Assembly: GCF_000143535.2 (NCBI RefSeq)
Contig: NC_037322.1
Location: forward strand, 1,364,001-1,428,000
DNA length: 64,000 nucleotides
Direction of reading: 5' to 3'
DNA from: Botrytis cinerea B05.10
Lineage: Eukaryota; Ascomycota; Leotiomycetes; Helotiales; Sclerotiniaceae
The position numbers and the translations under genes were made by a program. Of this stretch, positions 47,961 to 61,593 are shown piece after piece. Numbering within the stretch: the stretch's first letter is position 1; every line of letters starts with the position of its first letter. The notes under the pieces were generated by a model, which was not told the DNA's origin, did no database searches, and saw only the letters and a program-made list of their open reading frames with translations.

Positions 47961-48656
47961 AATATGATGCAATTGAATGGATTCAATACGTGAGGTTTTG
48001 ACTGATTACTTCATGCAGTTGAAAATATGGGGGGGGGAGGGGCGGAAGAGAGGAAAGCATGATGAGAGGGGGTTTACAGGCGTATATCAGGAGCCAATAT
48101 GTGGGTTAAAAGTCTCACAGGTTGAATATGCAAGTACAATTCGCTTCATGAATCACTGTATAACATCAAAGACATCAATATGTAAAAATTATTTGCATTT
48201 GCTGATCGCATCATTGCTAATGCTATGCTACGCTGTTACCATTACACATAGCCAGCCATAACATTGTCTAAATTTAATTCATCATCTCCCTCTAAACCGA
48301 GCCCATTCGCTCAACTCATGATCATGTAGATCATGTTGTATGCAACCTTTATACTATTAACGCCGAATAAATCAAAGATTGCCCAAGCCCAAACCGGAGT
48401 ACAAATCTTTAGACCCTCTCTGCACTTTGTAGAAGAAAAGTAATTACAGAGAAGTTTGCCATCCTTTTTCATGCCACGCAACAAAGAAACATCATATCGA
48501 TTCTGGAAATGAAATCTTTATGCAAAGGGTATCAGAAGTCATTAAGCCATTTCCTGAGGTACCATCCTACGACCAGGTAGATTCTTGGGTATTACCCAAA
48601 ATGTGAAGTATCCAGACGTTGATGGACTCTCATGAAAGTGGGCTCCTCGTCATCGA

Positions 48657-50139
48657 TTAGTACAAAGTATAACCACCGTCAATGATGACGTTGGATCCGG
48701 TCATGAATGCGGAAGCATCGGAAGCGAGGAAGACGGCGAGACCGTTAAGGTCGTCAACGGCACCGAGGCGGTTTTGTGGGGTGAGGGATTTCCAGATAAC
48801 CTTTTGAGCATCAAGAGCTGGGACGTTGTTGAGAGCAGTGTCCATGTAACCTGGGGAGATCATGTTGACACGGACGTTGTACTTGGCCCATTCAGCACCA
48901 AGGGATTTTCCGAGTTGAACAACACCGGCCTTGGAGGCGTTGTAGCAGGATTGTTCTTGTGGGTAGTTGACGACGGATCCAGACATGGAGGCGACGAGAA
49001 CGATGGATCCTGGCTTGCCAGCGGCCATCATTGCCTTTCCGACAGATTGGGACATGAGGAATGAACCAGTAAGGTTGATATCGATGAGACGTCTGAACAT
49101 GTTGTGATCATAAGTCTCAGCAGGGATGTTGGAACTGGGGGTTGTTGTTAGTTCAAGTTTCTGCCAGATTGTTGATGGTATGTACTTACTCGGCAATACC
49201 TGCAGAGTTGATGAGAACATCTGGAGCACCGTGTTCCGCGACAACACTGGCAACAGCAGACTCAATCGCATCGGCATCACGAACATCAACCTTGAAGAAG
49301 GAGATGGGGATCTTGTTTCCAGTCAATTCGTAAAGTTCGGCAGCCGAAGCATCACCCAACTCTTGGTTGGCATCGAAAATAACGAGAGCCTTGGCTCCAG
49401 CCTCGACACATGCACGTGCCATGTGGTTTCCTAAGCCTCGAGCACCACTGTTTTAACTTCGTATTAGTCTTGAATATTCATCTTCGAAACAAGATAGTGC
49501 TTCGACTGAATCAATGCCAAACAACTAATTTAAATGATAAGACCGATAAGGGTCAAATGTTGAAATTATTGTTGAAAAATGATTTTGTGTGCGAGTTATA
49601 GATCAAATTGTAGATCGGACCTGACATGTCATGTCTGGATTTAAGAATAAAGTGCAAACTTACCCAGTGACAACAACAACCTTGCCCATCAAACTCATCT
49701 TCTGCATAGTAGGGGTCATGCCCTTGTATGCACTTTGTGTGAGAGGAGTGACAACGTCAACGGCCTCCTTTGCTGCTGCTGCAGCAGCCGCAGCTTCCTC
49801 AACTGGAATTGTTACTCTTTCTGCTCCAGAACCTATGACATCCAGAAGTCAGTATTAGACTGACAACCGGAGAATCTGTTTGAAAAAATGGTTGATTGGG
49901 GATCAAAGCTGTGTGAAGTATTGAAACCTGCATGCAGCTTTGATGTTGGGGAGCGATGATTGAAACTTACCAGGTTGGAACTTGGTAGCAGGAATCTCCT
50001 TCTCGTGGATAGCCTCGTAGTCATTGGCTTGTGGAGTGGTTGTGAAAGCTCGAACTGCTTGTCTAGAGATAATGGAGGGGGTGGTTCTGCGACCAGCCTT
50101 TGCGGCAGCCCGAATGAAGGAGGATCGAATGGCAGACAT
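48657..50139 (-). CDS. SDR, D-arabinitol 2-dehydrogenase / sorbose reductase-like, with mitochondrial-type presequence
   Basis: Four minus-strand exons, 50139-49971, 49832-49664, 49447-49190 and 49134-48657, encode 357 aa. The introns are 138, 216 and 55 nt, the first two longer than usual here. The N-terminus (MSAIRSSFIRAAAKAGRRTT, later RQAVRAFTTTP) is Arg/Ser/Ala-rich without acids, as in matrix presequences. A run of eight Ala lies near residue 70. The SDR domain starts with VVVVTGGARGLG (about 107-118, restored by splicing). VDVRDADA, NSAGIA, an active-site Ser in VASMSGS (about 248-252) and Y263-X3-K267 in CYNASK follow. The end is GSNVIIDGGYTLY. The pattern fits NAD(P)-dependent polyol dehydrogenases interconverting D-arabinitol and ribulose or related sugars. 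The exact substrate is uncertain. Confidence 0.92.
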
Positions 50140-53100
50140 CTTTGTATTTTTGGTTGATAATTGAGGTAACTTGTAAGACAATGTAAGGTTCGAAAGAATT
50201 GGTTGTCTCTTGAACTTGAAGACTTTTTCGAAGTTGAATGTGTGGAAGGAAGTATGGAAGTTTTGAAAGTTGTGTCGAGAAGGAGCTCTGTAATAAAGTA
50301 GAAAATCTTAGCGTAACCCTTACAAAACCAAGCTAGTAAAGCCGAATGACCGAGACCCAAATTTATTTTTCAATGACTGATAGAGAATGATGCAATGATT
50401 CGTAGAGTCAAGAAAGAGCGAAGAGTGAATATGGAATATTGACCAGCTGGCCAAGTCCCATTGTTTTCTTAGAATTCACTCTTCTCTTCTCCTGGTCCTG
50501 CCTCTTCCTGGAACGAGTGTGGATGCAATGTCCGAATTAAGGAAATACTTGGGATGAGAATGTGGAACGAACCTTTGGAAACAAGTCTTTTTTTATGTTT
50601 GATGAGCCAAAAACAATATTAACTGTATAGTATGTATGCTGAAGTTTCGAAAGCCTGCTAACTTGTCAGAAGAAAAGCACGTTTGAAATTGCCCCTTTTC
50701 ATATGCGAATCTGCAAGAACAGTTGGGTGATTCATAGAATCTCCACAAGGGATGTCTTTATCATCAAGGGTCCAAGTCTCAAAACAGAGTTCGGAGTTCA
50801 CAGGAGAACGCCAGAACTTGTTTCTGCTGTAAGAAACTCGGACCGGAGATGATTGTTAAGATCTCTCTTAACTGGTGAGAGATTGCAGGAGGAAAGAGAA
50901 CACCGAAAGGAAATAATGCTGACTGTGTATGTAGGAATCCAGCTCTTGGTTTTCCTTTCAAAGATTTATCGGCGTATTTGACGAACAAAAAACAGTGGTC
51001 TATAATTTGCAAAAAGTCGACGAAAGAATCTATATGAAGATAAAGCAGAAATGTTGTCAGGCAAAGCAAGCAACGTAGAGAGGATTGGAAGAATGGTGGG
51101 AATCTGAGTTCTCTAAAATGGAATCAAGGGGATATGAAAGGGAGATAAGATAAAAGTTTGGAAGAGTCAAAGACCTTTTAAAGCAAAGCTAAAGTCTATT
51201 TTTTCTCCTTCTATTCTAATTCCGTCGGCGCCTCCCCGAAGCTTTCTTTCTCCCAAGCCTACAGATCAGGGTTCGACAGGGTAGCTTCCCTTCAAAGTCC
51301 GTGCTGATTTGCATAGCTTGTCCCACTCAAAACGCTATTGAAGTGCCCGGAACCAGGATTAAAGTGCCGGGATATTTGCTAGAACATCAATGCAGAGAGG
51401 AATGCTTCCATGGTGGCGGCGGTGGGTGACCATCAGACTGGCTGGCATGGCCAGGATGGTGACTAGGTTGTGCAGGAGAAGGTTGGCATGGCGGTGCATG
51501 ATAAGCTCGAAAAGACGTGGGGGATGATTGACCGTTTGGAAGGATACTTGTCTCCGATACTCCTAGAACCCATACAAACCGTACAGATGGTGTGGGAAGA
51601 GATGAAGCGGTGTGCTTTATACGCAGATTGCCACAAGGTGCAGATTGCTACAAGGTACATGATTGTCGATTGCTGCAAACTGTATGCAAAATGATGGATG
51701 GATGAGATGTGGCGAGATCTTTGACATTTGGGAAAAGTTTCTCTACACTTCCTCTCTCTCCGTTCATGCTTTGATGGTATCAGTATGGGAGATTTGAAAA
51801 GCTTGTTTGGGGGTGTATTGGTTTCTCTTGATTGATGGTGTCTCATCAGAGTGGAAATTTGGGTGAGGAGTATAGACTTGGCTGTTCGAGCCATAGATCC
51901 CCGCCTTTCTTCTATCTTACAAGGTGTGTTAAGCCCCCCTGCAGTTACCGAGCGATGATTGAAACATTTATTTATGGACCCTTGAGATTTGAGAAACTTC
52001 CCCAAAAAGTTTAATGTTCTTCTAGAAGCCATCCAAGGGCCACGTTTATTTCTAGATGGGAAATAATAATTTTGAACAAGCAATCACAAGAGAGACTAGT
52101 GGAGCTTATTAGTTGGACAAGTCACAAATCTGATGCGATTCGGAATTTAACACTAACTGTTGAGAGTCGAGACATTCAAAACACGGATTGACACTGCCCA
52201 GTCTTTTTGGATCCAATATACGAAGGAATGAAGCGAATAGTTTGAATTGTGGACTGGCTCAACTGGGTAAAACTGGAGGCAGTGATGCCATATCGATGAT
52301 TGATTGATGATTGATGGATACAAAATCAATTTTTTGATCTTACAAGTTACAACGCTCCATGAATTTGCCACTGACTTCAAACTAATCTCATTTTGAAATT
52401 CATGATGAAATTCTCGAAGATCAAACCACAATTTTTAAGGATTTGAAGGGTCTTTGACCCAATAAATCTCAGTCCCCTATTTTTCTTAATTTACCCACCA
52501 CACTTTTCATATATTTTAATTTTCCCACACTCTTTGTGCAGAGTAAAGTTTTTAATTTTTTTTCATTCATTAACCCGATTGCGGAGCCCAAAGTGGTAAT
52601 GTCGTAGTACTGGTAGTATTGGGAGTAGACACCTCCTAGGTAGCGGTGTGAGCTGGAATGAGAGTCAGACGTCGACTTCCGTCCGAATCTTGAACCATAT
52701 CCGTGGAAGCTTTGGTAGGAGAACGGCTTGATACAAATTTACAAGCCTGAGAGGAGGGTCATCTGATGGAAATTTCTAATATTGCCTAGGGATCTATGGA
52801 AAGGTTATTTTTTTTTTACGAGATCTTGTTTCGCTTTCTGGGGGAGAGGGGAAGGGATTCTTTGCGTTTTCGATTCATGTTCAGGGGTTAGCGATGAGGG
52901 TTTGAAGATTTTTTCAGCTGTTAGTTAGGGAGAGGTAGGTATGTACGTATGTACGTGTGTACCTATGTACGGCACAGGCAGGATTCTACAATTAAATCTA
53001 CTTTGATGGCGTTCTTTTCTAATAGTGCATGGCATGTTTGGGTAGCTAGCTCCTTGGTGTATCTTGAAGAAACAGAAGATGATTATAGCCTTACCCGTAT

Positions 53101-54927
53101 TCCCTTCCCTTGATATGCTATTCGACTCCGTATTGAGGGAACTAATTGTCTAAAGGATCTGAGTGTCTAACCACCTGACTACCTCACAGTGACTACCTAG
53201 ATTCTACTCTGTACTTACTCCCCCGTACAAACTCTTATGCCCCGTCTATTAATAGTGATCTTCTAGAAGAAGATGAAAGGGACGGAAAGAAATGCTTATC
53301 CTACATATCAGTTTAGCCAGCTCTTACCGTGCGTGGGTCAGGGCCTTTCTTTACTAGGTAGGCCGGCAGGTAGTCAGGTAGGCAATCTATTTTGTACTCT
53401 GTACCTTTTTTGAGGGGGGTTATCCTGAAAGGACTTTCTTCATATTTACCTACCGTGCTACCTGCCGAGGGTTTATTTGTGAATTATTATTCATTATGTA
53501 TATCATTTATGAATCCTCATCGATCTGGGAATTTTATGGGGTTCTGATGACATTTCTATGGAGTTACTACGTAGATACGTAGGTAGGTCCGTAATAATGA
53601 TGATGAAAAGAAGCAGAAGAAAAAAAAAGCCCCTAAATGACTCGCATCATCGGTGCCACGGTGGAAGTCTGGATGAACAGTGTCTAATGGAAGAAAATTC
53701 TTTCTTTTTCTTCTTTTTGTGGGGGCAGCAAGAGAGATAGAGAGATAGAGGAAAGAAAAGAGAAAAAAAAAAGAGGAAAGAAAATTCTTTCATCATTGTA
53801 TCTTTTTTTCCTTCCACACTTCTTTTCATTCTTCATTCTTGTTTTCTTGTTTTTACTGTTATACATCCTTCTATTATATTACTATTCGTCACTTATGTTG
53901 TTCTACAAAGGAATCAATCAATCTATCGATGTATCTCAAAGCACCAATCTTACATCGTCGTAAAGAAATGAGCTCTTACGAATATACGACATAGATGAAA
54001 AAGAAGAAGGTCATGGTGAGAAGTATTCCTTCGTACTGACATGGGAATGGGTTCAATCGACGAGATTGTTCTCTTCAATTCAGCCCAGCCCAGTCCCGTC
54101 CCGTCCAGTTCAGTCCAGTTCAGTCCGATTCGTACCAGCGCTCATAGCTACGAACGAGATGCATGCAGCACGTAGTACGCAGCCCTACTGTACTACTACC
54201 CGATTCACGAAACTAAATGGTGAGGAAAGAATGAACAGCCAGCCAGCACGTTGGGAGTGCGTTGGATGGTTCGTTATTGGCGTTTGTCGATGATGCAACT
54301 ACAGCTGCCACTGCATTTGAGACTGCATGTATCGTTTTATTCCCTCATAGTATCTGTTCATCAATCTTACAACGACAACTGCAACCAACAAACGTCTGCA
54401 CACAGGTACGCATGCCTTACTTACGGACATCGAGCTTATCACTTCGAATCGACCTCAGCATCTCTCCACCACCTCCACAAACGTTCAGTGGCAATCATAC
54501 GAACTCCGAATTTACGAGTTTACACCGAATCTACAACGGACGCGTCCAGAGCGGATTAAAGTTTTTACACATACACAATCAATCTGACATGGAAAACACC
54601 CTCCCTACTGCTGAATTGGTAATCACATATTCGATTACGATATTCGATATCGATGTCAGCATGGAGTGAAAATTTCTGCAAATAATTATACTCCCGATTC
54701 CACACTTGGGCTCGAGAAGTGGCTGCAGTGGCAGATCACAAGTCAAGGTATGCTGCATAACCGCAGACATTTTCCTGCTGATGCAGAAAGAAGGTTGCAT
54801 GCATGTGTTAATCACACGTGTAGAATTTTCATCTCATTTTGCATTTGAAAATTGTTTCGTGGGGGAAGGAGGGGAGGGAGAGGGTGTTGGTTGAGAAGGA
54901 TTCTCTTCATCCCACCCCACCCTTCTC

Positions 54928-54955
54928 TTTTTTCTTTTCTTTTCTTTTCTTTTCT
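54928..54955 (+). repeat. (TTTTC)n microsatellite
   Basis: About five tandem TTTTC units in a pyrimidine-rich stretch. Confidence 0.88.
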
Positions 54956-56404
54956 CTCCCTCTTTTGCACGTTATACAATTCTTTCCTGGGGCCAGTGGT
55001 TCACTTCCTAGCAAGTATGAAGTAATTGAAGAGGAGTTAGTGAGGGGCAAGGGACCCGACTTCCACTTTGAGATAGCTAGATTGCTAGTCAAGATTAAAC
55101 TTCCTTCACCAGGGCGGAGAAGAAAGATGCAATGGATGGGTGGAGTTCGATTCTCAAAAGCTTATATGATGAATATCCAGATAGGGACAGCTTATGTTAA
55201 GTTTCAAAAAGGAACTTGATGTGTGATGTGAACTGGACGAATATTTTAGTAGATGCTTCGTGTTTTCTGAAAGCTTTTGAGATGAGAATATTTTTTAGGG
55301 GGTGGGTGGCTGGATAATGTTGGGATTAGGGAAGCATATATGTTTATTCTCTTGAGATTCTCACAAGGGATGATAGATGTGTTGATTCCTTCGTCGGAAT
55401 TTCTATTGTCGATTGTCGTTGGCAAGATAATTGATGCTCAGCTTTTTGCTGGATGCTCGATTATAGACAGACGTTTTCTCTCTTAATCCACCCACGCACT
55501 TTATATAGTACATCTCATTATAATATGAATTCTATACATAACAACTCACACACCTCATCAAACAACATAGTTTATAAACACATGCGTGAACTCAACACCC
55601 AGACACTTCACATCCCACTGTGCACACTTATCTACATATTCTTAATAATACAGCATGACTAAACTTCGGTAACTGTAACATCACATTCTCTATATAAATC
55701 AAGGTAAAGTATCAATACTCCCCACCATTTTACGGATGTGTTTGAATCTCCACGGTTTTTGGTACTGTGTTGTTGTCTGTTTCATTCTGGGATTGTTGCG
55801 CTTGCTATGCTGTGCGTACAGAGGTTCGTCATCATTCTCGTAATGTGTAGATTGTAGATGGATATTGGATGGAGGTTTCGGCGCAGTGTGTTGAGGATGT
55901 GGGGTGAGAGGATGGGGGGATGGGGGGATGGGAGGAGGAGTGAGTGTAGTGTTTTATGTGTGGTGGTGGTTATTAGGTTGGTTGTGTTTTGAGGAGGGGA
56001 GGAAGAGGGAAGAGGGAAGAGGGGAGGAAGGAGATGTAGGTGCGTGATGGTTGTTTTCGTATACGTGTGTGTGTGTGTGTCGTATGGATAAGTTGTGTTC
56101 TGCTTGTTGTTTGTGAATAGGAGGAGGAATGGGGGTGAGGATGGGGGTGGTGTATTTACTTTTGTTTTTTGATTCGTGTTTTGTGTTTGGATATGAAAGG
56201 ATGAGAGAATTGTTTTGTTGTGATGGTTATCGTTATCGCTATGCGGGTTTGATGCATGTTTGGTTTTGGATGTTGGGGTTTGCGTTGCTTGTTGTGTCGC
56301 TTGCTGTTTTTTGGGTGGGGTTTGCAGTTGGGTGGTTGGGCGGTTGTGTGCTTATTATTGTTATTATTGTTGTTGTTGTTGTTATTCTATTGGTGTTATC
56401 AGAG

Positions 56405-56536
56405 TATTGCTATTGCTATTGCTATTGCTATTGCTATTGCTATTGCTATTGCTATTGCTATTGCTATTGCTATTGCTATTGCTATTGCTATTGCTATTGC
56501 TATTGCTATTGCTATTGCTATTGCTATTGCTATTGC
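56405..56536 (+). repeat. hexanucleotide repeat (TATTGC)22
   Basis: Twenty-two perfect, uninterrupted copies of TATTGC, followed by a variant TGTTGC. All three plus frames stay open through it (Tyr-Cys, Ile-Ala and poly-Leu), and one minus frame gives Asn-Ser repeats. Confidence 0.97.
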
Positions 56537-59500
56537 TGTTGCTAATGATGGATAGATGGTATGCTACAGGTGGGTAGTACTGAAAAACTCCAATATAGAG
56601 GGGCCCTTTATGCTGTGTGTGAGGGGATCCTGATCTCAAGAGAAAGAAGGGGCTGTAGGGATGGTTTAGTAATTGTGCTGCACGTCTATCATAGCATGGC
56701 TCTGTGGGAGTCGCGGGGTACTTCATTTTACGCATCAGGATTGGAGGAGGGGCTTTCATGGAAAACGAGGTCGATGGTGGGTTGGGAGGGAGGTCGATGA
56801 GCTTGTAGGAGCTGTGGGTCGATCTCCTGGTGCTCTCTTGGCCTGTCAACTTGCCCTGACATAGTCATCGTCTTCAATCATCCATTTCTCGATTTCCTCG
56901 TTGAATTTTCTCTCGGTGGGATTTTTCTTAAGGCTCCGCTTCGTTCTCGAAATCTCGTTCTGATGTTGTTGAGAGATACGTATCTTCGAACCTAGAGCAG
57001 AGTCAGATAGTTGAAGCTGAACTTGTCGAAGACACTCAAACGGTATTGTCATTATCTTTGATTCTGCCTGCTTGTGGCGTTCCGTAGAGAGAAACTGGTG
57101 TTTTTTTTGTTTTTTGTTTTTTTTTTGCAGTGGGGTTTAGGAAGTTGGAGATGAGAGAGGTAGGTCATGGGAGGATATGAGATTCACACGAGAGTATAAA
57201 AGCTAGAAAGAAATGACAACGGAAGGGTTGAATGATGATTTGAAACCCGTGATTGAGTATTCGCACCTTTGCCCATCTCTCAAAGTTGAAATCATGATCT
57301 GATTCCCCTTTCACATAGTTGAGGATACCAATATCGTATCATGCTCGTAGATGTTTCGCTTCTCAAATTTGGTTCCACGTGTAGGATTATCAAAAGAGGA
57401 AGAATCTATGTACTTTAATAAGAAGATCTATATCGAGTCTTTGCGATCCATGGTTTTGTTTGTATTCACTCTCTCTTTATTTGTCTTCTCCGCTGCCACT
57501 TTTTCTCCGAAAATTCTGGGTATCTTGTTATTGAAACACCTGCTTCTTCCACGAAATAGAAACTGTACGAGAAAGATAAAAATCCACAACAAGACATGTG
57601 GGAGTCGAAGTATGGTCCTCCGAGTTCTTGTCGGTTGAGGATGAAGCGCAGTGTGGTTTTAAATACGATACTTTGAGGTGGTTTTGCGTGGGAGATTTTG
57701 TTTTACTCGTATCATTGTTGTCATTCAATGCGTGGTTTTTGTCGATTTCTGGGTCTTCTTCTCATTATCATGCCTTCATTTTTGCATCTAAAATTGGTAA
57801 AATGAATCTACTTGTTTTGGATCAAATATCGTCTTGTAGAACTCGTCTCGGTGCCCTTCCTCGAACCTAGTCAGAGTATGCAGTATTGTGAAAATCGACT
57901 TACTTGAAAGGAGAGAGAACTAAGAGGGCTCTTATGAGAGAAAATTTGGGAGATAAGGGGGAGCAAAGTGGAACGCTGTGATGTAAAGGATCTGATATAC
58001 ATGAGTGGGTGAATTATCAGCAAGCACACTCGGGATGCTGGTGACTGGGTATGTAACAGTATGTTGAAAGGGGATAATAGTGAATACTCCAAGCTTTCAG
58101 ACTTTTCATCTAGCTATATAGTTTGCAGGAACTTCCATGTTGTGCCCGGCAAGAAACTCTTTACGATCGAACCAGTATCAGGCACAGAAAGTTAGTTCGA
58201 CAGTCAAATTTCATCTAGTGTGGTCTGCCCGTTAACTTCACAACCGTCGCCGAATGTGTTTCGTAACCAGGTGGAATTTCCAGGGAACATGAAGTACTCA
58301 TCTCTATCGGTTCCTTTTAGAGCTTTCTATCTTATATTGGATGATTGTCGCTACTTCTCTATCGCTGTCATTTGTCCACTCAAACTTTCTGATGTATTAT
58401 CAGATCATGAGTAAATACCCCAAGAAACATACCTATCTGCCAGTAGAATCGGACATGATTTGTTCAAATCTCTGGTGACACATACATCTATCTAACAAGT
58501 TCTTCTAAAAGCTCCTACGGAACTCCCAAATCTCCAGCATATCTCTGGATCCAGAAGAGCTTTTGGGTAATGTTACGGCCACAGCAATCGGCGTAGTGTA
58601 AATTTATATCGCCCAGGCAAGAAAATTGAAAGAGCTACGGGGTGGGTATGGCGGGAATGGTGAATGAGAAGAGGGACAGATTGGTTATCTAGATAGATCA
58701 GTTGGAATGAGGAAAGAAGAAATAAATTGAAACAGTGTAACAAGATGTTGTGCAGCGGTAGTGAATACTTTATTTTCCGCACCTAAGGACCATATATATG
58801 GCATTATTCCTCAAGAAGACTCATCATAGACAGAATGGCGAGCCAATGGAAAGAGATACTAGGAGTCGAGAGCTCATTCATGTTTGACTCTTAAACAAAT
58901 GATTGAACTAAAAATGGACTCTAAACGTGCAGAAGCTGAACAGTATTATGGTTTCGTCTGGTACCTCTCCATACTTTATTCTTCGACGATCTTCTTTTTA
59001 GATAACAGCAAACATCCGAATTATTCGACATGTAACCAGACAAAACTGATACTCAAGAGCACTAATAAACTATTAGACAGCTTGAAGAGGTTACCCTCGA
59101 AAGATGTATCGAAGTTTCCGCTTGGTTGTTTTCTAGAAACGAGCACTTACACCAGAATGACCTATGAAGTAGTGTGAAGAGAGATTTCCATTCATACAAA
59201 GAGAAGGTTATTTACGTAGATTAGAAGAAAGTGAAGAACGATGATTAAATCATCGATGATGGAAACAATGGTCTACCATGGTATTTATAACCACTCTTAT
59301 ACTCACAAGTACTTCAAAAACAGGGGGAAAAATTCGACGTAGAGAGAAGATTGGGGGGCGGGGGCACAGATGGTAAAGCTCAAGTTACTACGAAAAGAAG
59401 TACTGAATTTCCAGAATTTACAGTCTCGTCTCATGTCAAATTCATGTTCTGTCACCAAAGGTTCCTCTTGTCATTAATTGCATGCGATTAACCTGCTGGG

Positions 59501-61554
59501 GATTGCTGACAGCTCAGACTATATTGTAATAATCAGGAAATTCAAAGTTTTAATCCATCTGAATAATTATTAGATTCATTCAATTATCCAGCATTTTTGG
59601 TTCTTATGAAATTATAAGTATCCAAATCTCGCATCCGGTCACTCGTCTAAACATTTGAACATCCCGAATTCGCTTACACTGTCGAATGTACTGCATAAAG
59701 CTCGGTGAACTGGATCACTTGGGCTGGTGTATCGTATTCCTGATCAACACAACTGAATTTGACCTGCCCCTCAAAGATAATCCTAATAAGAATGCTGTGC
59801 AGATCTAAATTGAAGATCTTGAAATTTTCACTTCAAAATGTCTATACAGACTTTAAATAGTCCACGATACTTCTCGAATATCCCAAACAATAGCTGCAAA
59901 TCGGCAGCATGGCACGAATCAGGATACTCGGGTGCAAAGGAAATACTTATCTGTTTCCGGATCGCTGATCGTTTCATCAAACATAATTCCTGGAACATAA
60001 CAAGATCTGAGAAGTAACACATGCTAATCAGACTTGGCTATTGCAGAATAGATGAGAATGCAGTGGTAAAAAAATCTCTTAGCATAGTTCGCGAAGACAA
60101 CAAGTTCATCGATAACGAGGACAATCATGCTTGCAAGGATTTGAGTGAAGTCACATTTTGTCGAGTTAAGAAGGTAGCCGATTCAGGCTCATCTCTTCTT
60201 CTTTTTTAAATTCCGAATCAAACGCTTAAAGAGAGGGAGGTGAATTGCTTGAGAACTATCCTTCAAATAGATAATTCTCTCATGTATCGTAAGCGAAAGT
60301 TCACCTGGTGGCATAACTGTGCGATGATTGTCCTAATAGCCGTGCGCTGTAATTAGATGTTGAGAAAGTTCCTTTGTTGCGAATCCAACCAGAACAATTC
60401 AATTCACATGTCCGAGTAATTTCGAGATATTGATACAGCATATTATACCATTGGAGGGAAACATGTTTTCATCTCACCCATCAATCATAGAACCACTTTT
60501 TCCCTGACCCGATTACTATCGTTCATCTAACTCCCAAGTAAGCTCTACAAGAAGACAACGCAGATATTTGGTGAACATCGAGCAGAGGATGCATCTAAAT
60601 TCTTGTGAAAACCGAGAAAAGCGGTAGTATCTCGTCAACTATCTCCAGAATCCCCTATTGAATGTAATTTTCGCAGACATGCCAAAGAGATGGAAGCTGA
60701 AACATCGGAGGTTTGACACTTATGTAAACTTATTCCTACCAAAAACAGGTATTCCACAACAGCTGTTAGAGGAACTGTCAAGGTGCTCGAGGAGTCTATT
60801 TTGGTTACATACAAATTAGGTCGTAGGAATGATTCACATGATCAATGGTTTGATTGGATTGAGGATGTGATTATGTGCTTCGTCGCCGGACTCTCAAATT
60901 TCAGAAACTCAATATTATGATTCATGAATTCTCTACCATTTCCGCTCTAGTGCGACAGAGGAGAGAAGTAAGCTACTGTATAAGATACAGAGATCTCTAT
61001 CCTCTAAGCCAAATGAAAAGAGAGAAAAAGCATGAAAGGTGTTTTATGCTTCTCAGTTTTTGCCCTGAGCGCTCTAAGACAGGAAGTGATTATTCTTTAA
61101 ATTCCATATTTCTGCCTCGAACTTTCACTTTGCTCTGTCACATTTGTTGTCATTACAAAACTATCAACACTCACAGAGTTCTCATTTTCTCTAACAATTT
61201 AGTCTTAACTATACTCTTAACATGGAAACTCGCCTCCAACTTACCGAAAAAAGCACAAGTAGCATTATCCTTGACGGACCTGCCAAACATGCCTCTCCCA
61301 CCACCTCATATCAAGACCCCTATGTTGATTTTAGTCTAATTCATACGAAGATACAAACTTAATAAAGACAGGTAGTAAAAGATGAGAGCTCACCACCTGG
61401 GTCTAAAGTTTGTGAGTTAAATTTGCAAATACAACTCGCTCATCACCCATCAACCCGCATATGCTCCATCAGATTTGAAAATCTGTGATTCTTCAATACT
61501 TTCATCACCCTGTAAACACTGCATGCATCTCTTACATGCACAAAATAACAAAAC

Positions 61555-61557
<3 letters not shown>

Positions 61558-61591
<34 letters not shown>
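61558..61591 (+). repeat. poly(A) tract, 34 bases
   Basis: 34 uninterrupted A residues, preceded by AAAACCT and followed by GGAGAAATC. No retroelement coding sequence is visible upstream. Confidence 0.95.

Positions 61592-61593
<2 letters not shown>

Larger units (their letters stand above)
46375..48656. other. 3' region of the KH gene with microsatellites and a dispersed repeat
   Basis: No supported gene. It holds the GTAT and CT/GT microsatellites and copy B of the dispersed repeat, each listed separately. The remainder is AT-rich. Confidence 0.55.

Noticed and set aside
51463..52083. 206-codon minus-strand open frame, longest in the gene-poor block
   Set aside because: No domain, no ATG-context or codon-usage support, irregular mix of Ser/His/Arg/Cys typical of chance translation.
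56382..56849. 155-codon minus-strand frame with a long Asn-Ser repeat
   Set aside because: The repeat is simply the TATTGC hexamer read on the other strand. The flanking residues show no conserved features.
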